Under the pieces are notes generated by a model that saw nothing but the letters and a program-made list of their open reading frames with translations, searched no databases and was not told where the DNA came from. Positions 1 through 5,178 of a stretch of DNA of 5,178 bases are shown piece by piece. Source of the stretch: Actinomycetes bacterium (GTDB lineage Bacteria; Actinomycetota; Acidimicrobiia; Acidimicrobiales; Bog-793); NCBI GenBank assembly GCA_021821585.1, contig JAKACF010000219.1:1-5178 (forward strand), written 5' to 3'. A program made the translations under genes and the position numbers. Position 1 is the first letter of the stretch. Each line of letters opens with the position of its first letter.

Positions 1-216
1 GGCGCCACCGAGGCCTGCGGGAGCGGGAGCTGCGCGGCGGCGGCCGCCGCCCGTGCGGCCGGCCTCGTCGGGGACCGGGTCCCCGTCGCCAATCCCGGCG
101 GCAGGCTCGTCGTCGACCTCGCCGGGCCCGCCTCGGCCCCCTCGGCGACCCTCACCGGCCCGGCCCGCAGGGTCGCCCGGCTCGAGGTGGAGGTCGGGCC
201 GGAGGGGCTGCGATGA
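1..216 (+). CDS. dapF: Diaminopimelate epimerase, C-terminal part (5' end outside window)
   Basis: This is the last 71 codons of a gene that began before the window. DapF interconverts LL- and meso-diaminopimelate with a two-cysteine acid/base mechanism and no cofactor, the last step before lysine and peptidoglycan. The visible part opens with GATEACGSGSCA. Its first Cys (visible residue 6) matches the second catalytic cysteine of the family, in the usual ACGTGACA context. An alanine-rich helix follows, then the VANPGGRLVVDL strand and LTGPARRVARLEVEV, matching the family's closing strands. Frame 1 is open to the TGA at 214-216. The family is usually about 270-290 residues, so some 200 are missing upstream. 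The stop overlaps the hflX start by four bases (ATGA, 213-216), so the two are probably cotranscribed and coupled. The GSGSC spelling in place of GTGAC is a mild variant. Identification is firm from the cysteine motif and the pathway neighbours; the start cannot be judged. Confidence 0.9.
   Translation, partial: GATEACGSGSCAAAAAARAAGLVGDRVPVANPGGRLVVDLAGPASAPSATLTGPARRVARLEVEVGPEGLR
201..205 (+). promoter_or_regulatory. Shine-Dalgarno site for hflX
   Basis: GGAGG at 201-205 lies seven bases before the ATG at 213, which is ideal spacing. It is inside the end of dapF and supports the ATG at 213 as the hflX start, overlapping the dapF stop. Confidence 0.7.
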
Positions 217-1475
217 CCCTCATCGACCGGAGGTTCCGGGAGAAGATCGTGCTCGTCGGCGTCGTCTCCTGGCCCCGCACGGTCGACGAGGTGGAGGCGA
301 GCCTCGATGAGCTGTCGTTGCTCGTCGACACGGCCGGTGCGGACGAGGTGGCCCGCATCATCCAACGGCGGGACGCCCCGGACCCGGCCACCTACATCGG
401 GCGCGGCAAGGCCGAGGAGCTGCGGCAGGTCTCCGAGGAGGTCGACGCCGACACCGTCGTCTTCGACGAGGAGCTGACCCCGGCCCAGCAGCGCAACCTC
501 GAGCGGCTGCTCGGCCGCACGGCGATCGACCGGACGGCGGTGATCCTCGACATCTTCGCCCAGAACGCCCACACCGAGGAGGGCCGGGCCCAGGTGGAGC
601 TGGCCCTCTCCCAGTACCGCCTGCCCCGCCTGCGGGGCCGGGGCGTCGCCCTCTCCCAGCAGGCGGGGCGCATCGGCACGCGGGGGCCTGGCGAGACCAA
701 GCTCGAGGAGGACCGCCGGCGCATCATGCGGCGCATCCGCAAGCTCGAGGAGGAGCTGCGCGAGCTCGAGGCGACACGCCTGACCCAGCAGCGCTCGCGC
801 CGGCGGGGGGCGCTGCGGACCGTCTCGCTCGTCGGCTACACCAACGCAGGGAAGTCGACGCTGTTGAACCGCCTGACCGACGCGGGGGTGCTCGTCGAGA
901 ACCGCCTGTTCTCCACCCTCGACCCCCGTACCCGCCGCCTCGAGCTCCCCGGCGGCGAGACCGTCCTCATGACCGACACCGTCGGGTTCGTCCGCAAGCT
1001 GCCGCACCAGCTCGTCGACGCCTTCCACGCCACCTTGGACGTCGTCACGGCGGCCGACCTGCTGCTGCACATCGTCGACGGCTCGGCCCGCGACCCCGAT
1101 GCCCAGATCGACGCCGTCCGCTCGGTGCTGAGCGAGATCGGGGCGGCGGACGTCCCCGAGCTCCTCGCCATCAACAAGGCGGACCTGGCCGCCGACCAGG
1201 CGGCCAAGCTGTCGGCCGCCCACGACGGCGCCCCGACGTTCTCGGCCCTCACCGGTGAGGGCGTCCCCGAGCTGCTGCGCCGGGTCGCCGACCGCCTCCG
1301 TGCCGAGGACCGCGTGGTCGAGCTGGCCGTCCCGGTCGGGCGGGGTGACGTGGTGGCGGCCATCCACCGGGAAGGCGAGGTCGTCGGCGAGGAGTACGAG
1401 GGAGAGACGGTCAAGGTGCACGCCAGGCTGGACGAGCGGGGGGCCAGGCGGTTCGCGGAGTTCGTCCGGAGATGA
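213..1475 (+). CDS. hflX: GTPase HflX, ribosome-associated
   Basis: The 420-residue product matches the usual HflX length (E. coli about 426). HflX is a cytoplasmic GTPase that binds the 50S subunit and splits or rescues stalled ribosomes, notably under heat or antibiotic stress. In order: an N-terminal HflX domain (about 15-160) with YIGRGKAEEL (61-70) and TRGPGETKLEEDRR (156-169); a charged helical linker, probably coiled coil (about 165-195); and the G domain (about 202-362) with G1 GYTNAGKS (208-215), switch I FSTLDPRTRR (233-242), G3 DTVGF (255-259), G4 NKAD (321-324) and G5 SALTGEG (344-350). A small C-terminal domain runs from about 369 to 420. All GTPase motifs are intact. The start is set by a good Shine-Dalgarno sequence and the ATGA overlap with dapF. 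The stop overlaps the dapC start in the same way. The dapF-hflX order is also found in mycobacteria. Assignment is very secure; a link to lysine synthesis is not implied. Confidence 0.96.
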   Translation: MTLIDRRFREKIVLVGVVSWPRTVDEVEASLDELSLLVDTAGADEVARIIQRRDAPDPATYIGRGKAEELRQVSEEVDADTVVFDEELTPAQQRNLERLLGRTAIDRTAVILDIFAQNAHTEEGRAQVELALSQYRLPRLRGRGVALSQQAGRIGTRGPGETKLEEDRRRIMRRIRKLEEELRELEATRLTQQRSRRRGALRTVSLVGYTNAGKSTLLNRLTDAGVLVENRLFSTLDPRTRRLELPGGETVLMTDTVGFVRKLPHQLVDAFHATLDVVTAADLLLHIVDGSARDPDAQIDAVRSVLSEIGAADVPELLAINKADLAADQAAKLSAAHDGAPTFSALTGEGVPELLRRVADRLRAEDRVVELAVPVGRGDVVAAIHREGEVVGEEYEGETVKVHARLDERGARRFAEFVRR

Positions 1476-2626
1476 GCGCCGGGACCGTCCCCGAGGCGGG
1501 CTTCGTCCCACCCGTCTACCCCTTCGACAAGCTGACCGAGCTCGCCGAGCTCGCCTCGCGCCTTCCCGGGGGCATGGTGGACCTCTCGGTCGGCACACCG
1601 TGCGACCCGCCCTCGCCAGCGGTCGTCGAGGCCCTCGGCCACTCGGGCTCCGAGCGCGGCTACCCGGCGGCCATCGGCTCCGCCGAGCTGAGGGAGGCGG
1701 CGGCCGCCTGGATCGAGCGCCGCTTCGGCGTGCGGCTTGACCCGGCAGGGGATCTCGCCGCCTGCATCGGAACCAAGGAGTTCGTCGCCGGTGTCCCGCA
1801 CTGGCTGCGGCTCCGGACCCCGTCGCGCGACACGGTGCTCTTCCCGTCGCTGTCCTATCCCACCTACGAGATGGGTGCGCTCCTCGCCGGCTGCCGGGCC
1901 GTCGCCGTCCCCTCGCGCCCCGACGGCTCGATGGACCTCGGGGCCGTGAGCGACGAGGACGCCGCCCGGAGCCTGTGCCTGTGGGTGAACTCGCCCGGCA
2001 ACCCGGCCGGTCAGGTCGAGGACCTGGCCGCGGCGGCGTCGTGGGGGCGCCACCACGCCGTGCCGGTCTTCTCCGACGAGTGCTACGTGGAGTTCACCTG
2101 GGCGGCGCAGCCGTCCTCGATCCTCGAGCACGGCCTCGAGAACGTGGTGGCGGTCCATTCCCTCTCGAAGCGGTCCAACCTCGCCGGCCTGAGGGTCGGC
2201 GTCTACGCCGGCGACCCGGACCTCGTGGCATACCTGTCGGCACTCCGCCGGCACGCCGGCTTCATGGTTCCCGGGCCGGTGCAGCACGCGGCGGCGGTGG
2301 CCTTCGCCGACGACGAGAGCGTGGCGGCCCAGCGCAGGGTCTACGAGGAGCGCCTCTCGTACCTCGCCTCGGTGCTGGGCGCGGCGGGGATCCCTGCCGG
2401 CATGCCCGCCGGCGGCTTCTATCTCTGGGTGGCGGCGCCCGAGCGGGTCGCCCTGCTGCCCGGGACGAGCGGCGGCGGGCGGCTCGCCCGCTACCTCGCC
2501 GAGCGCGCCGGCGCACTCGTGAGCCCGGGGGAGGCCTACGGGCCAGCCGGCCGTGACCACGCCCGGCTGGCCCTCGTCCAGCCGATGGAGCGCCTGCGGC
2601 TCGTCGCCGATCGCCTGGCCGGTTGA
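1472..2626 (+). CDS. dapC: Succinyldiaminopimelate aminotransferase, actinobacterial DapC type
   Basis: This 384-residue, fold-type I PLP aminotransferase converts N-succinyl-2-amino-6-oxopimelate to N-succinyl-LL-diaminopimelate with glutamate as amino donor. Visible landmarks: VDLSVGTPCDPP (36-47) near the N-terminus; GTKEFVAGVPHWL (100-112), where the cofactor phosphate loop is expected; NSPGNPAG (173-180), the usual NPxG asparagine motif; SDECYVEF (201-208), whose Asp202 should contact the pyridine nitrogen and Tyr205 the PLP oxygen; SLSKRSNLAGLR (230-241), with Lys233 as the Schiff-base lysine; and Arg365 in ARLALV, the expected substrate carboxylate arginine. N-terminal VYPFDKL and the GTKE segment resemble actinobacterial DapC. 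The gene starts at an ATG overlapping the hflX stop (ATGA, 1472-1475), with GGAG at 1457-1460. Placement beside dapD, dapE and dapF supports DapC over other class I aminotransferases such as an AspC- or ArgD-like enzyme, although substrate choice cannot be proven from motifs. Confidence 0.91.
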   Translation: MSAGTVPEAGFVPPVYPFDKLTELAELASRLPGGMVDLSVGTPCDPPSPAVVEALGHSGSERGYPAAIGSAELREAAAAWIERRFGVRLDPAGDLAACIGTKEFVAGVPHWLRLRTPSRDTVLFPSLSYPTYEMGALLAGCRAVAVPSRPDGSMDLGAVSDEDAARSLCLWVNSPGNPAGQVEDLAAAASWGRHHAVPVFSDECYVEFTWAAQPSSILEHGLENVVAVHSLSKRSNLAGLRVGVYAGDPDLVAYLSALRRHAGFMVPGPVQHAAAVAFADDESVAAQRRVYEERLSYLASVLGAAGIPAGMPAGGFYLWVAAPERVALLPGTSGGGRLARYLAERAGALVSPGEAYGPAGRDHARLALVQPMERLRLVADRLAG

Positions 2627-2634
2627 CCCGAGGC

Positions 2635-2649
2635 CCGGGGGCGCCCCGG
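2635..2649. terminator. GC hairpin between dapC and dapD, possible terminator or attenuator
   Basis: CCGGGG (2635-2640) pairs perfectly with CCCCGG (2644-2649) across a three-base loop, nine bases after the dapC stop. No T-run follows, so it is not a classical intrinsic terminator. It could reduce readthrough from dapC into dapD, where a separate promoter seems to start. In DNA this GC-rich a six-pair stem can arise by chance. Confidence 0.3.
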
Positions 2650-2658
2650 CGCCTTGAT

Positions 2659-2664
2659 TAGCCT
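2659..2664 (+). promoter_or_regulatory. -10-like hexamer for a leaderless dapD transcript
   Basis: TAGCCT fits the actinobacterial TANNNT -10 consensus and ends seven bases before the ATG at 2672. That would put the transcription start at or next to the A of the start codon. No TTGAC-like -35 is seen at normal spacing; that position is in the GC hairpin. The short AT-richer patch TTGATTA (2654-2660) stands out in this GC-rich gap, and no separated Shine-Dalgarno sequence is present, only a G run touching the ATG. Confidence 0.5.
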
Positions 2665-2671
2665 GCCGGGG

Positions 2672-3505
2672 ATGACCGACCTCCCGACAGCAGTCACCCA
2701 GCTCTGGCAGCGACGCGAGCGCGGCGAGCTCGCGCCCGCCGACGCCTCCGCCGTCTCGGTCGTGCACGAGGCCATCGAGCTGCTCGACTCCGGAGAGGCA
2801 CGGGTGGCCGAGATCGACGAGGCGACCGGGGATGTGGTCGTCCACGAGTGGCTGAAGCAGGCGATCCTGCTGCTGTTCGCGCTGAGCTCCATCTCGACGA
2901 CCGACGCCGGCCCCTTCGAGTACGCCGACAAGCTTCCCCTGAAGCGAGGCTTCGAGAAGGCCGGGGTGCGCGTCGTGCCCGGCGCCTCGGCGCGCTGGGG
3001 CTCCTACATCGGCCCGGGGGCGATCCTGATGCCGAGCTACGTCAACATCGGGGCACGCGTCGGGGCCGGGACCATGGTGGACACCTGGGCGACCGTCGGC
3101 TCCTGCGCCCAGATCGGCGACCGGGTGCACCTCTCGGGAGGGGTGGGAATCGGCGGGGTGCTCGAGCCGCCGAACGCCGTCCCGGTGATCGTCGAGGACG
3201 ACGTCCTCGTCGGCAGCCGGTGCATGGTCACCCAGGGTGCCCGGGTGGGACGGGGGTCGGTGCTCGGGGAGGGCACCATCCTCAACCCCGCCATCCCGGT
3301 CATCGACGCCGAGAGCGGTGAAGAGCTCGGCCGGGGCGTGGTGCCGCCCTGGAGCGTGGCGGTCGGAGCCTCCCGGCGGCGCGAGTTCTCCGGCGGGGAG
3401 TTCTTCCTCCCCTGCGTGCTGGTGCTCCGGCGCCTCGAGGAGGGGGAGCGCCACGACAAGTCGCAGCTGAACGAGATCCTCCGCACCCACGGGGTGTCGG
3501 CGTGA
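2672..3505 (+). CDS. dapD: Tetrahydrodipicolinate N-succinyltransferase (E. coli-type DapD fold)
   Basis: The 277-residue product transfers succinyl from succinyl-CoA to tetrahydrodipicolinate, the first committed step of the succinylase branch. It has a helical N-terminal domain (about 1-100, with HEWLKQAILLLF at 58-69) and a left-handed beta-helix of hexapeptide repeats (about 101-235). Hallmarks are LMPSYVNIGA (119-128), GTMVDTWATVGSCAQIG (133-149, with Asp137 matching E. coli Asp141) and HLSGGVGIGGVLEP (153-166). The C-terminal part (GGEFFLPCVLVLRR, 241-254) recalls forms I remember from Bacteroidetes. It aligns almost end to end with the roughly 274-residue E. coli enzyme, not the longer mycobacterial type. 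The segment matching E. coli ARSEVVEG reads SRCMVTQG (182-189), so Glu189 is replaced by Met185. The ATG at 2672 is preferred over an in-frame TTG at 2654 because the N-terminus then aligns with E. coli DapD and the -10 spacing fits. The stop overlaps dapE (GTGA). The family is secure. Confidence 0.94.
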   Translation: MTDLPTAVTQLWQRRERGELAPADASAVSVVHEAIELLDSGEARVAEIDEATGDVVVHEWLKQAILLLFALSSISTTDAGPFEYADKLPLKRGFEKAGVRVVPGASARWGSYIGPGAILMPSYVNIGARVGAGTMVDTWATVGSCAQIGDRVHLSGGVGIGGVLEPPNAVPVIVEDDVLVGSRCMVTQGARVGRGSVLGEGTILNPAIPVIDAESGEELGRGVVPPWSVAVGASRRREFSGGEFFLPCVLVLRRLEEGERHDKSQLNEILRTHGVSA

Positions 3506-4626
3506 GCCTCCCGCCCGCACCGGGAACGGACCTCATCGGGCTGACCGCGAGGCTCGTCGACGTCCCGTCGGTGAGCCACCACGAGGCAGAGATCGCCGAC
3601 GTCGTCGAGTCGCTGCTCGCCGGCCTCGGCGCCGGGGTGCTCGAGGTGGCGCGCATCGGCGACAACGTCTGCGCCCGCACCCGCCTCGGCCTCGCCCAGC
3701 GCCTCGTGTTGGCGGGCCACCTCGACACGGTGCCGGCGAACGGCAACGAGGGCGCGAGGCGCGAGGGCGACGTGCTCTTCGGGCTCGGTGCCGCCGACAT
3801 GAAGGGCGGCGACGCCGTCTTCCTCGAGGTGGCGAGGGCAGTCGCCGCTGCCGGGTCCGGCGGCGATCTCGCCGAGGTGCTGGCAGCGGATCTGACCTGG
3901 ATCTTCTACACCTGCGAGGAGGTCGATCGGCGCCATTCCGGCCTGCTCGAGATCGCGGACCGCGACCCTGGCTGGCTCGAGGCGGACGCGGCGGTGCTCG
4001 GCGAGCCGACCGGAGCCCTCGTCGAGGCAGGCTGTCAGGGCGTGCTGCGCGTCGTGGTCGAGACGGTCGGCGAGCGGGCGCACACGGCCCGCCCGTGGAT
4101 GGGGCGGAATGCCATACATGCCCTCGCCCCGGTGCTCTCCGCCGTCGCCGCCTACGAGGGCCGCCGCCCCGTCATCGACGGCTGCGAGTACCGGGAGGCG
4201 CTGCAGGCCGTGTCGGTCGCAGGCGGCATCGCGAACAACGTCGTCCCCGACCGGGCGCGGCTCACCCTCAACCACCGCTTCGCCCCGGACCGCACCGTCG
4301 ACGAGGCGTTCGAGGCGGTGCGCTCGCTCGTGGAGGCGAGCCTCGGTGAGGGCGGCGACGGCGCGGTCATCGAGCTCGACGACTCCTCCGCCGCCGCCAT
4401 CCCCGGTCTCGGCCATCCACTGCTCGCCTCGCTCGTCCGGGCGAGCTCGGCGCCCCCGAGGGCCAAGCTCGGCTGGACCGACGTGAGCTTCTTCTCGAGT
4501 CGCGGCGTGCCGGCTGCCAACTTCGGGCCGGGGGAGCCGACCGTGGCGCACACCGCCGGAGAGCGGGTCCACCGTGACCAGCTCGAGCGGGCATTCGCGG
4601 CGGTCTGCTCGGTGATCGCGCGCTGA
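3502..4626 (+). CDS. dapE: Succinyl-diaminopimelate desuccinylase, actinobacterial type
   Basis: This 374-residue M20-family di-zinc hydrolase removes succinate from N-succinyl-LL-diaminopimelate, giving LL-diaminopimelate for DapF. Zinc and catalytic residues are all visible: His73 and Asp75 in GHLDTVP (72-78), bridging Asp99 in GAADMKGGD (96-104), general base Glu139 and zinc ligand Glu140 in YTCEEVD (136-142), Glu168 in GEPT (167-170), and His350 in VAHTAGERV (348-356). The lid or dimerisation domain (about 180-295) carries ERAHTARPWMGRNAIH (191-206), with His194 as the conserved active-site-completing histidine. EAGCQG (175-180), IDGCEYRE (225-232), AGGIANNVVPD (240-250) and KLGWTDVS (322-329) resemble mycobacterial DapE closely. 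The start is a GTG overlapping the dapD stop (GTGA, 3502-3505), with only a weak GGGGTG upstream at 3491-3496, so translation is probably coupled to dapD. Length is normal for the family. Confusion with ArgE or another M20 peptidase is unlikely given the neighbours. Confidence 0.95.
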   Translation: MSLPPAPGTDLIGLTARLVDVPSVSHHEAEIADVVESLLAGLGAGVLEVARIGDNVCARTRLGLAQRLVLAGHLDTVPANGNEGARREGDVLFGLGAADMKGGDAVFLEVARAVAAAGSGGDLAEVLAADLTWIFYTCEEVDRRHSGLLEIADRDPGWLEADAAVLGEPTGALVEAGCQGVLRVVVETVGERAHTARPWMGRNAIHALAPVLSAVAAYEGRRPVIDGCEYREALQAVSVAGGIANNVVPDRARLTLNHRFAPDRTVDEAFEAVRSLVEASLGEGGDGAVIELDDSSAAAIPGLGHPLLASLVRASSAPPRAKLGWTDVSFFSSRGVPAANFGPGEPTVAHTAGERVHRDQLERAFAAVCSVIAR

Positions 4627-4631
4627 GCGCT

Positions 4632-4662
4632 GCTCGGGCGGCACCCGCGTCACCGCCCGGGC
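4632..4662. terminator. Inverted repeat just after dapE, candidate terminator
   Basis: GCTCGGGCGG (4632-4641) pairs with CCGCCCGGGC (4653-4662) over ten positions, including one G-T wobble, around an 11-base loop. It begins five bases past the dapE stop, where transcription of the dapD-dapE unit should end. There is no T-run after it, as is common for actinobacterial hairpin terminators. Chance pairing is possible in such GC-rich DNA. Confidence 0.45.
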
Positions 4663-4703
4663 CGAGGAGGCGAGACGGGCGGCTCGCAGGCCGCCACCTC
4701 GGC

Positions 4704-4742
4704 GCACCGGCGCCTGGATGGGCCGGTCGGCCCAGCCGGTGC
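4704..4742. terminator. Long bulged inverted repeat downstream of dapE
   Basis: A lower stem of eight pairs (GCACCGGC 4704-4711 with GCCGGTGC 4735-4742) stacks on an upper stem of six pairs (TGGGCC 4719-4724 with GGCCCA 4729-4734). The loop is GGTC and a single seven-base bulge lies on the left arm (4712-4718). It is the strongest structure seen in the intergenic region. It could be a second, possibly bidirectional, terminator: it lies after dapE on one strand and after the possible transporter remnant on the other. No T-run is present on either strand. Confidence 0.4.
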
Positions 4743-5050
4743 CTCACGGCGAGGCTGAGCACACAGCAGGCCGGTGCGAGACCGGAGGCGAGTGCCAAGG
4801 CGATGGCAGATCCTCCGCCCACGCCGCCGAAGAAGCCTCGAGCGGTGCTGTTCAACGCGGAGGAGGCGGCCGCGTTCTCCCCCACAACGTCAGCCGTCGC
4901 GCACGTCCACGAGGGGATGCTCGTGGCGTAGCTCGCTTCGCACCTGCATCACGGTGGCGGCGCGGGCACGGCCAGGATCGGGCCCGGCCCCAGCCAGCCC
5001 GTCGTCTCACCGAGGGTCAGCGCCCAGGCGTCGCTGGCCAGACGGGCACC
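4740..5050 (-). pseudogene. Possible remnant of an MFS multidrug-type transporter, C-terminal pieces
   Basis: On the minus strand one reading frame gives two protein-like blocks separated by a TGA (4949-4951). The block from about 5050 to 4952 contains ALTLGETTGWLGPGPILA, which loosely recalls the loop in DHA2-type drug transporters where a GW dipeptide precedes a short Pro-containing segment. The block from 4948 down to about 4740 contains ENAAASSALNSTARGFFGG followed by a hydrophobic stretch (about 4807-4745) ending in RHR. This recalls the SALNNTARQxGG motif before the last membrane helices of such transporters. Too little sequence lies between the blocks for an intact protein, and stops interrupt the frame (also 5051-5053), so any gene is decayed. 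Third positions are mostly G or C, as expected for former coding sequence, but that is also true of much random DNA here. The resemblance is from memory and weak. Confidence 0.27.
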
Positions 5051-5142
5051 TCAGTCGGGCCCAGGCGGCGGGAAGCGCCGGTGAGCTGCCCGCCCTCCCG
5101 AGGCTCGCCGCCGCTGTCGACCAGCCTGACACACCCCGCTCG

Positions 5143-5148
5143 TACCGT
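5143..5148 (+). promoter_or_regulatory. -10-like hexamer upstream of the gene starting at 5155
   Basis: TACCGT fits TANNNT and ends six bases before the ATG at 5155, the arrangement expected for a leaderless transcript and similar to the one before dapD. A partial -35 match, TCGACC (5117-5122), sits 20 bases upstream, which is a little far. A clear Shine-Dalgarno sequence is absent. Confidence 0.4.
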
Positions 5149-5154
5149 GACGCC

Positions 5155-5178
5155 ATGGGCCGCTCAGATGCGACGGAG
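5155..5178 (+). CDS. Start of an unidentified gene, cut by the window end
   Basis: An ATG at 5155 opens a frame of eight codons (MGRSDATE) that runs off the window. The only support is the -10-like hexamer placed correctly for a leaderless start and the position after a long non-coding gap. Eight residues are too few to suggest a function. The frame is also open for a short distance upstream, so another start cannot be excluded. Confidence 0.35.

Larger units (their letters stand above)
4627..5154. other. Intergenic region without an intact gene
   Basis: About 530 bases separate dapE from the next start. Apart from the two inverted repeats near dapE, the degenerate transporter-like stretch on the minus strand and the -10-like hexamer close to 5143, I see nothing: no tRNA, no tandem repeats, no transposase and no convincing small gene. 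Compared with the tightly overlapping genes before it, the region looks like decaying sequence. Confidence 0.6.

Noticed and set aside
53..391. Short open frames on both strands around the dapF-hflX junction
   Set aside because: They are alternative-frame readings of dapF and hflX; frame 1 up to 216 carries the DapF cysteine motif and the frame from 213 carries HflX.
2654..2671. TTG at 2654 as an upstream start for DapD, adding six residues
   Set aside because: The ATG at 2672 aligns directly with the N-terminus of E. coli DapD and has correct spacing from TAGCCT, which the TTG start would place inside the coding sequence.
836..3520. An 894-codon open frame on the minus strand across hflX, dapC and dapD
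   Set aside because: It lies wholly antisense to three well-identified genes. In very GC-rich DNA stop codons are rare in antisense frames, and its translation is a low-complexity mix of Gly, Arg, His and Ala with no family signature.
3037..4707. A 556-codon open frame on the minus strand across dapD and dapE
   Set aside because: It has the same antisense shadow character; both genes beneath it have all their catalytic motifs and normal lengths.
4803..4931. A 42-residue open frame on the + strand (ATG at 4803, TAG at 4929-4931), rich in Pro at the N-terminus
   Set aside because: There is no well-spaced Shine-Dalgarno sequence or -10-like hexamer and no recognisable domain, and it is antisense to the transporter-like stretch. 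It could be a small gene, but nothing positive supports it.
4627..5154. Searched for a tRNA, CRISPR array, transposon ends or tandem repeats
   Set aside because: No cloverleaf with a TTCRANY loop, no regularly spaced repeats and no terminal inverted repeats with a transposase were found.

Overview
The window is very GC-rich, with codon third positions almost all G or C. The genes sit head to tail on the + strand with little or no space between them. The organism is most likely a high-GC actinobacterium, possibly of an Acidimicrobiia-like lineage. This rests on the dapF-hflX adjacency (also seen in mycobacteria), on DapC and DapE that resemble the actinobacterial forms, and on two starts that look leaderless with a TANNNT hexamer just upstream. 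The phylum is an inference from remembered family features; no search was run.

Layout: 1-216 is the 3' end of dapF (diaminopimelate epimerase). 213-1475 is hflX, a ribosome-associated GTPase. 1472-2626 is dapC, a PLP-dependent succinyl-DAP aminotransferase. A 45-base gap (2627-2671) holds a GC hairpin and a -10-like hexamer. 2672-3505 is dapD (tetrahydrodipicolinate N-succinyltransferase) and 3502-4626 is dapE (succinyl-DAP desuccinylase). Three of the four junctions are 4-base stop/start overlaps (ATGA, ATGA, GTGA), which suggests translational coupling. The likely transcription units are (...dapF-hflX-dapC) and (dapD-dapE).

Together dapD, dapC, dapE and dapF encode every step of the succinylase branch from tetrahydrodipicolinate to meso-diaminopimelate, the precursor of lysine and of peptidoglycan cross-links. 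hflX is the only gene here outside the pathway. It probably sits here because of the conserved dapF-hflX pairing rather than a role in lysine synthesis.

The last part, 4627-5154, has no convincing intact gene. It holds two inverted repeats just after dapE that could act as terminators. It also holds a degenerate minus-strand stretch that faintly resembles the end of a multidrug-type MFS transporter. At 5155 a new + strand reading frame starts behind a -10-like hexamer and runs off the window.

I see no CRISPR array, tRNA, rRNA, insertion sequence or defence system, and no evidence of a previously undescribed system. The most notable points are the type of DapD, which differs from the usual mycobacterial form and lacks a glutamate reported as important in the E. 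coli-type enzyme, and the apparent gene decay downstream of dapE.
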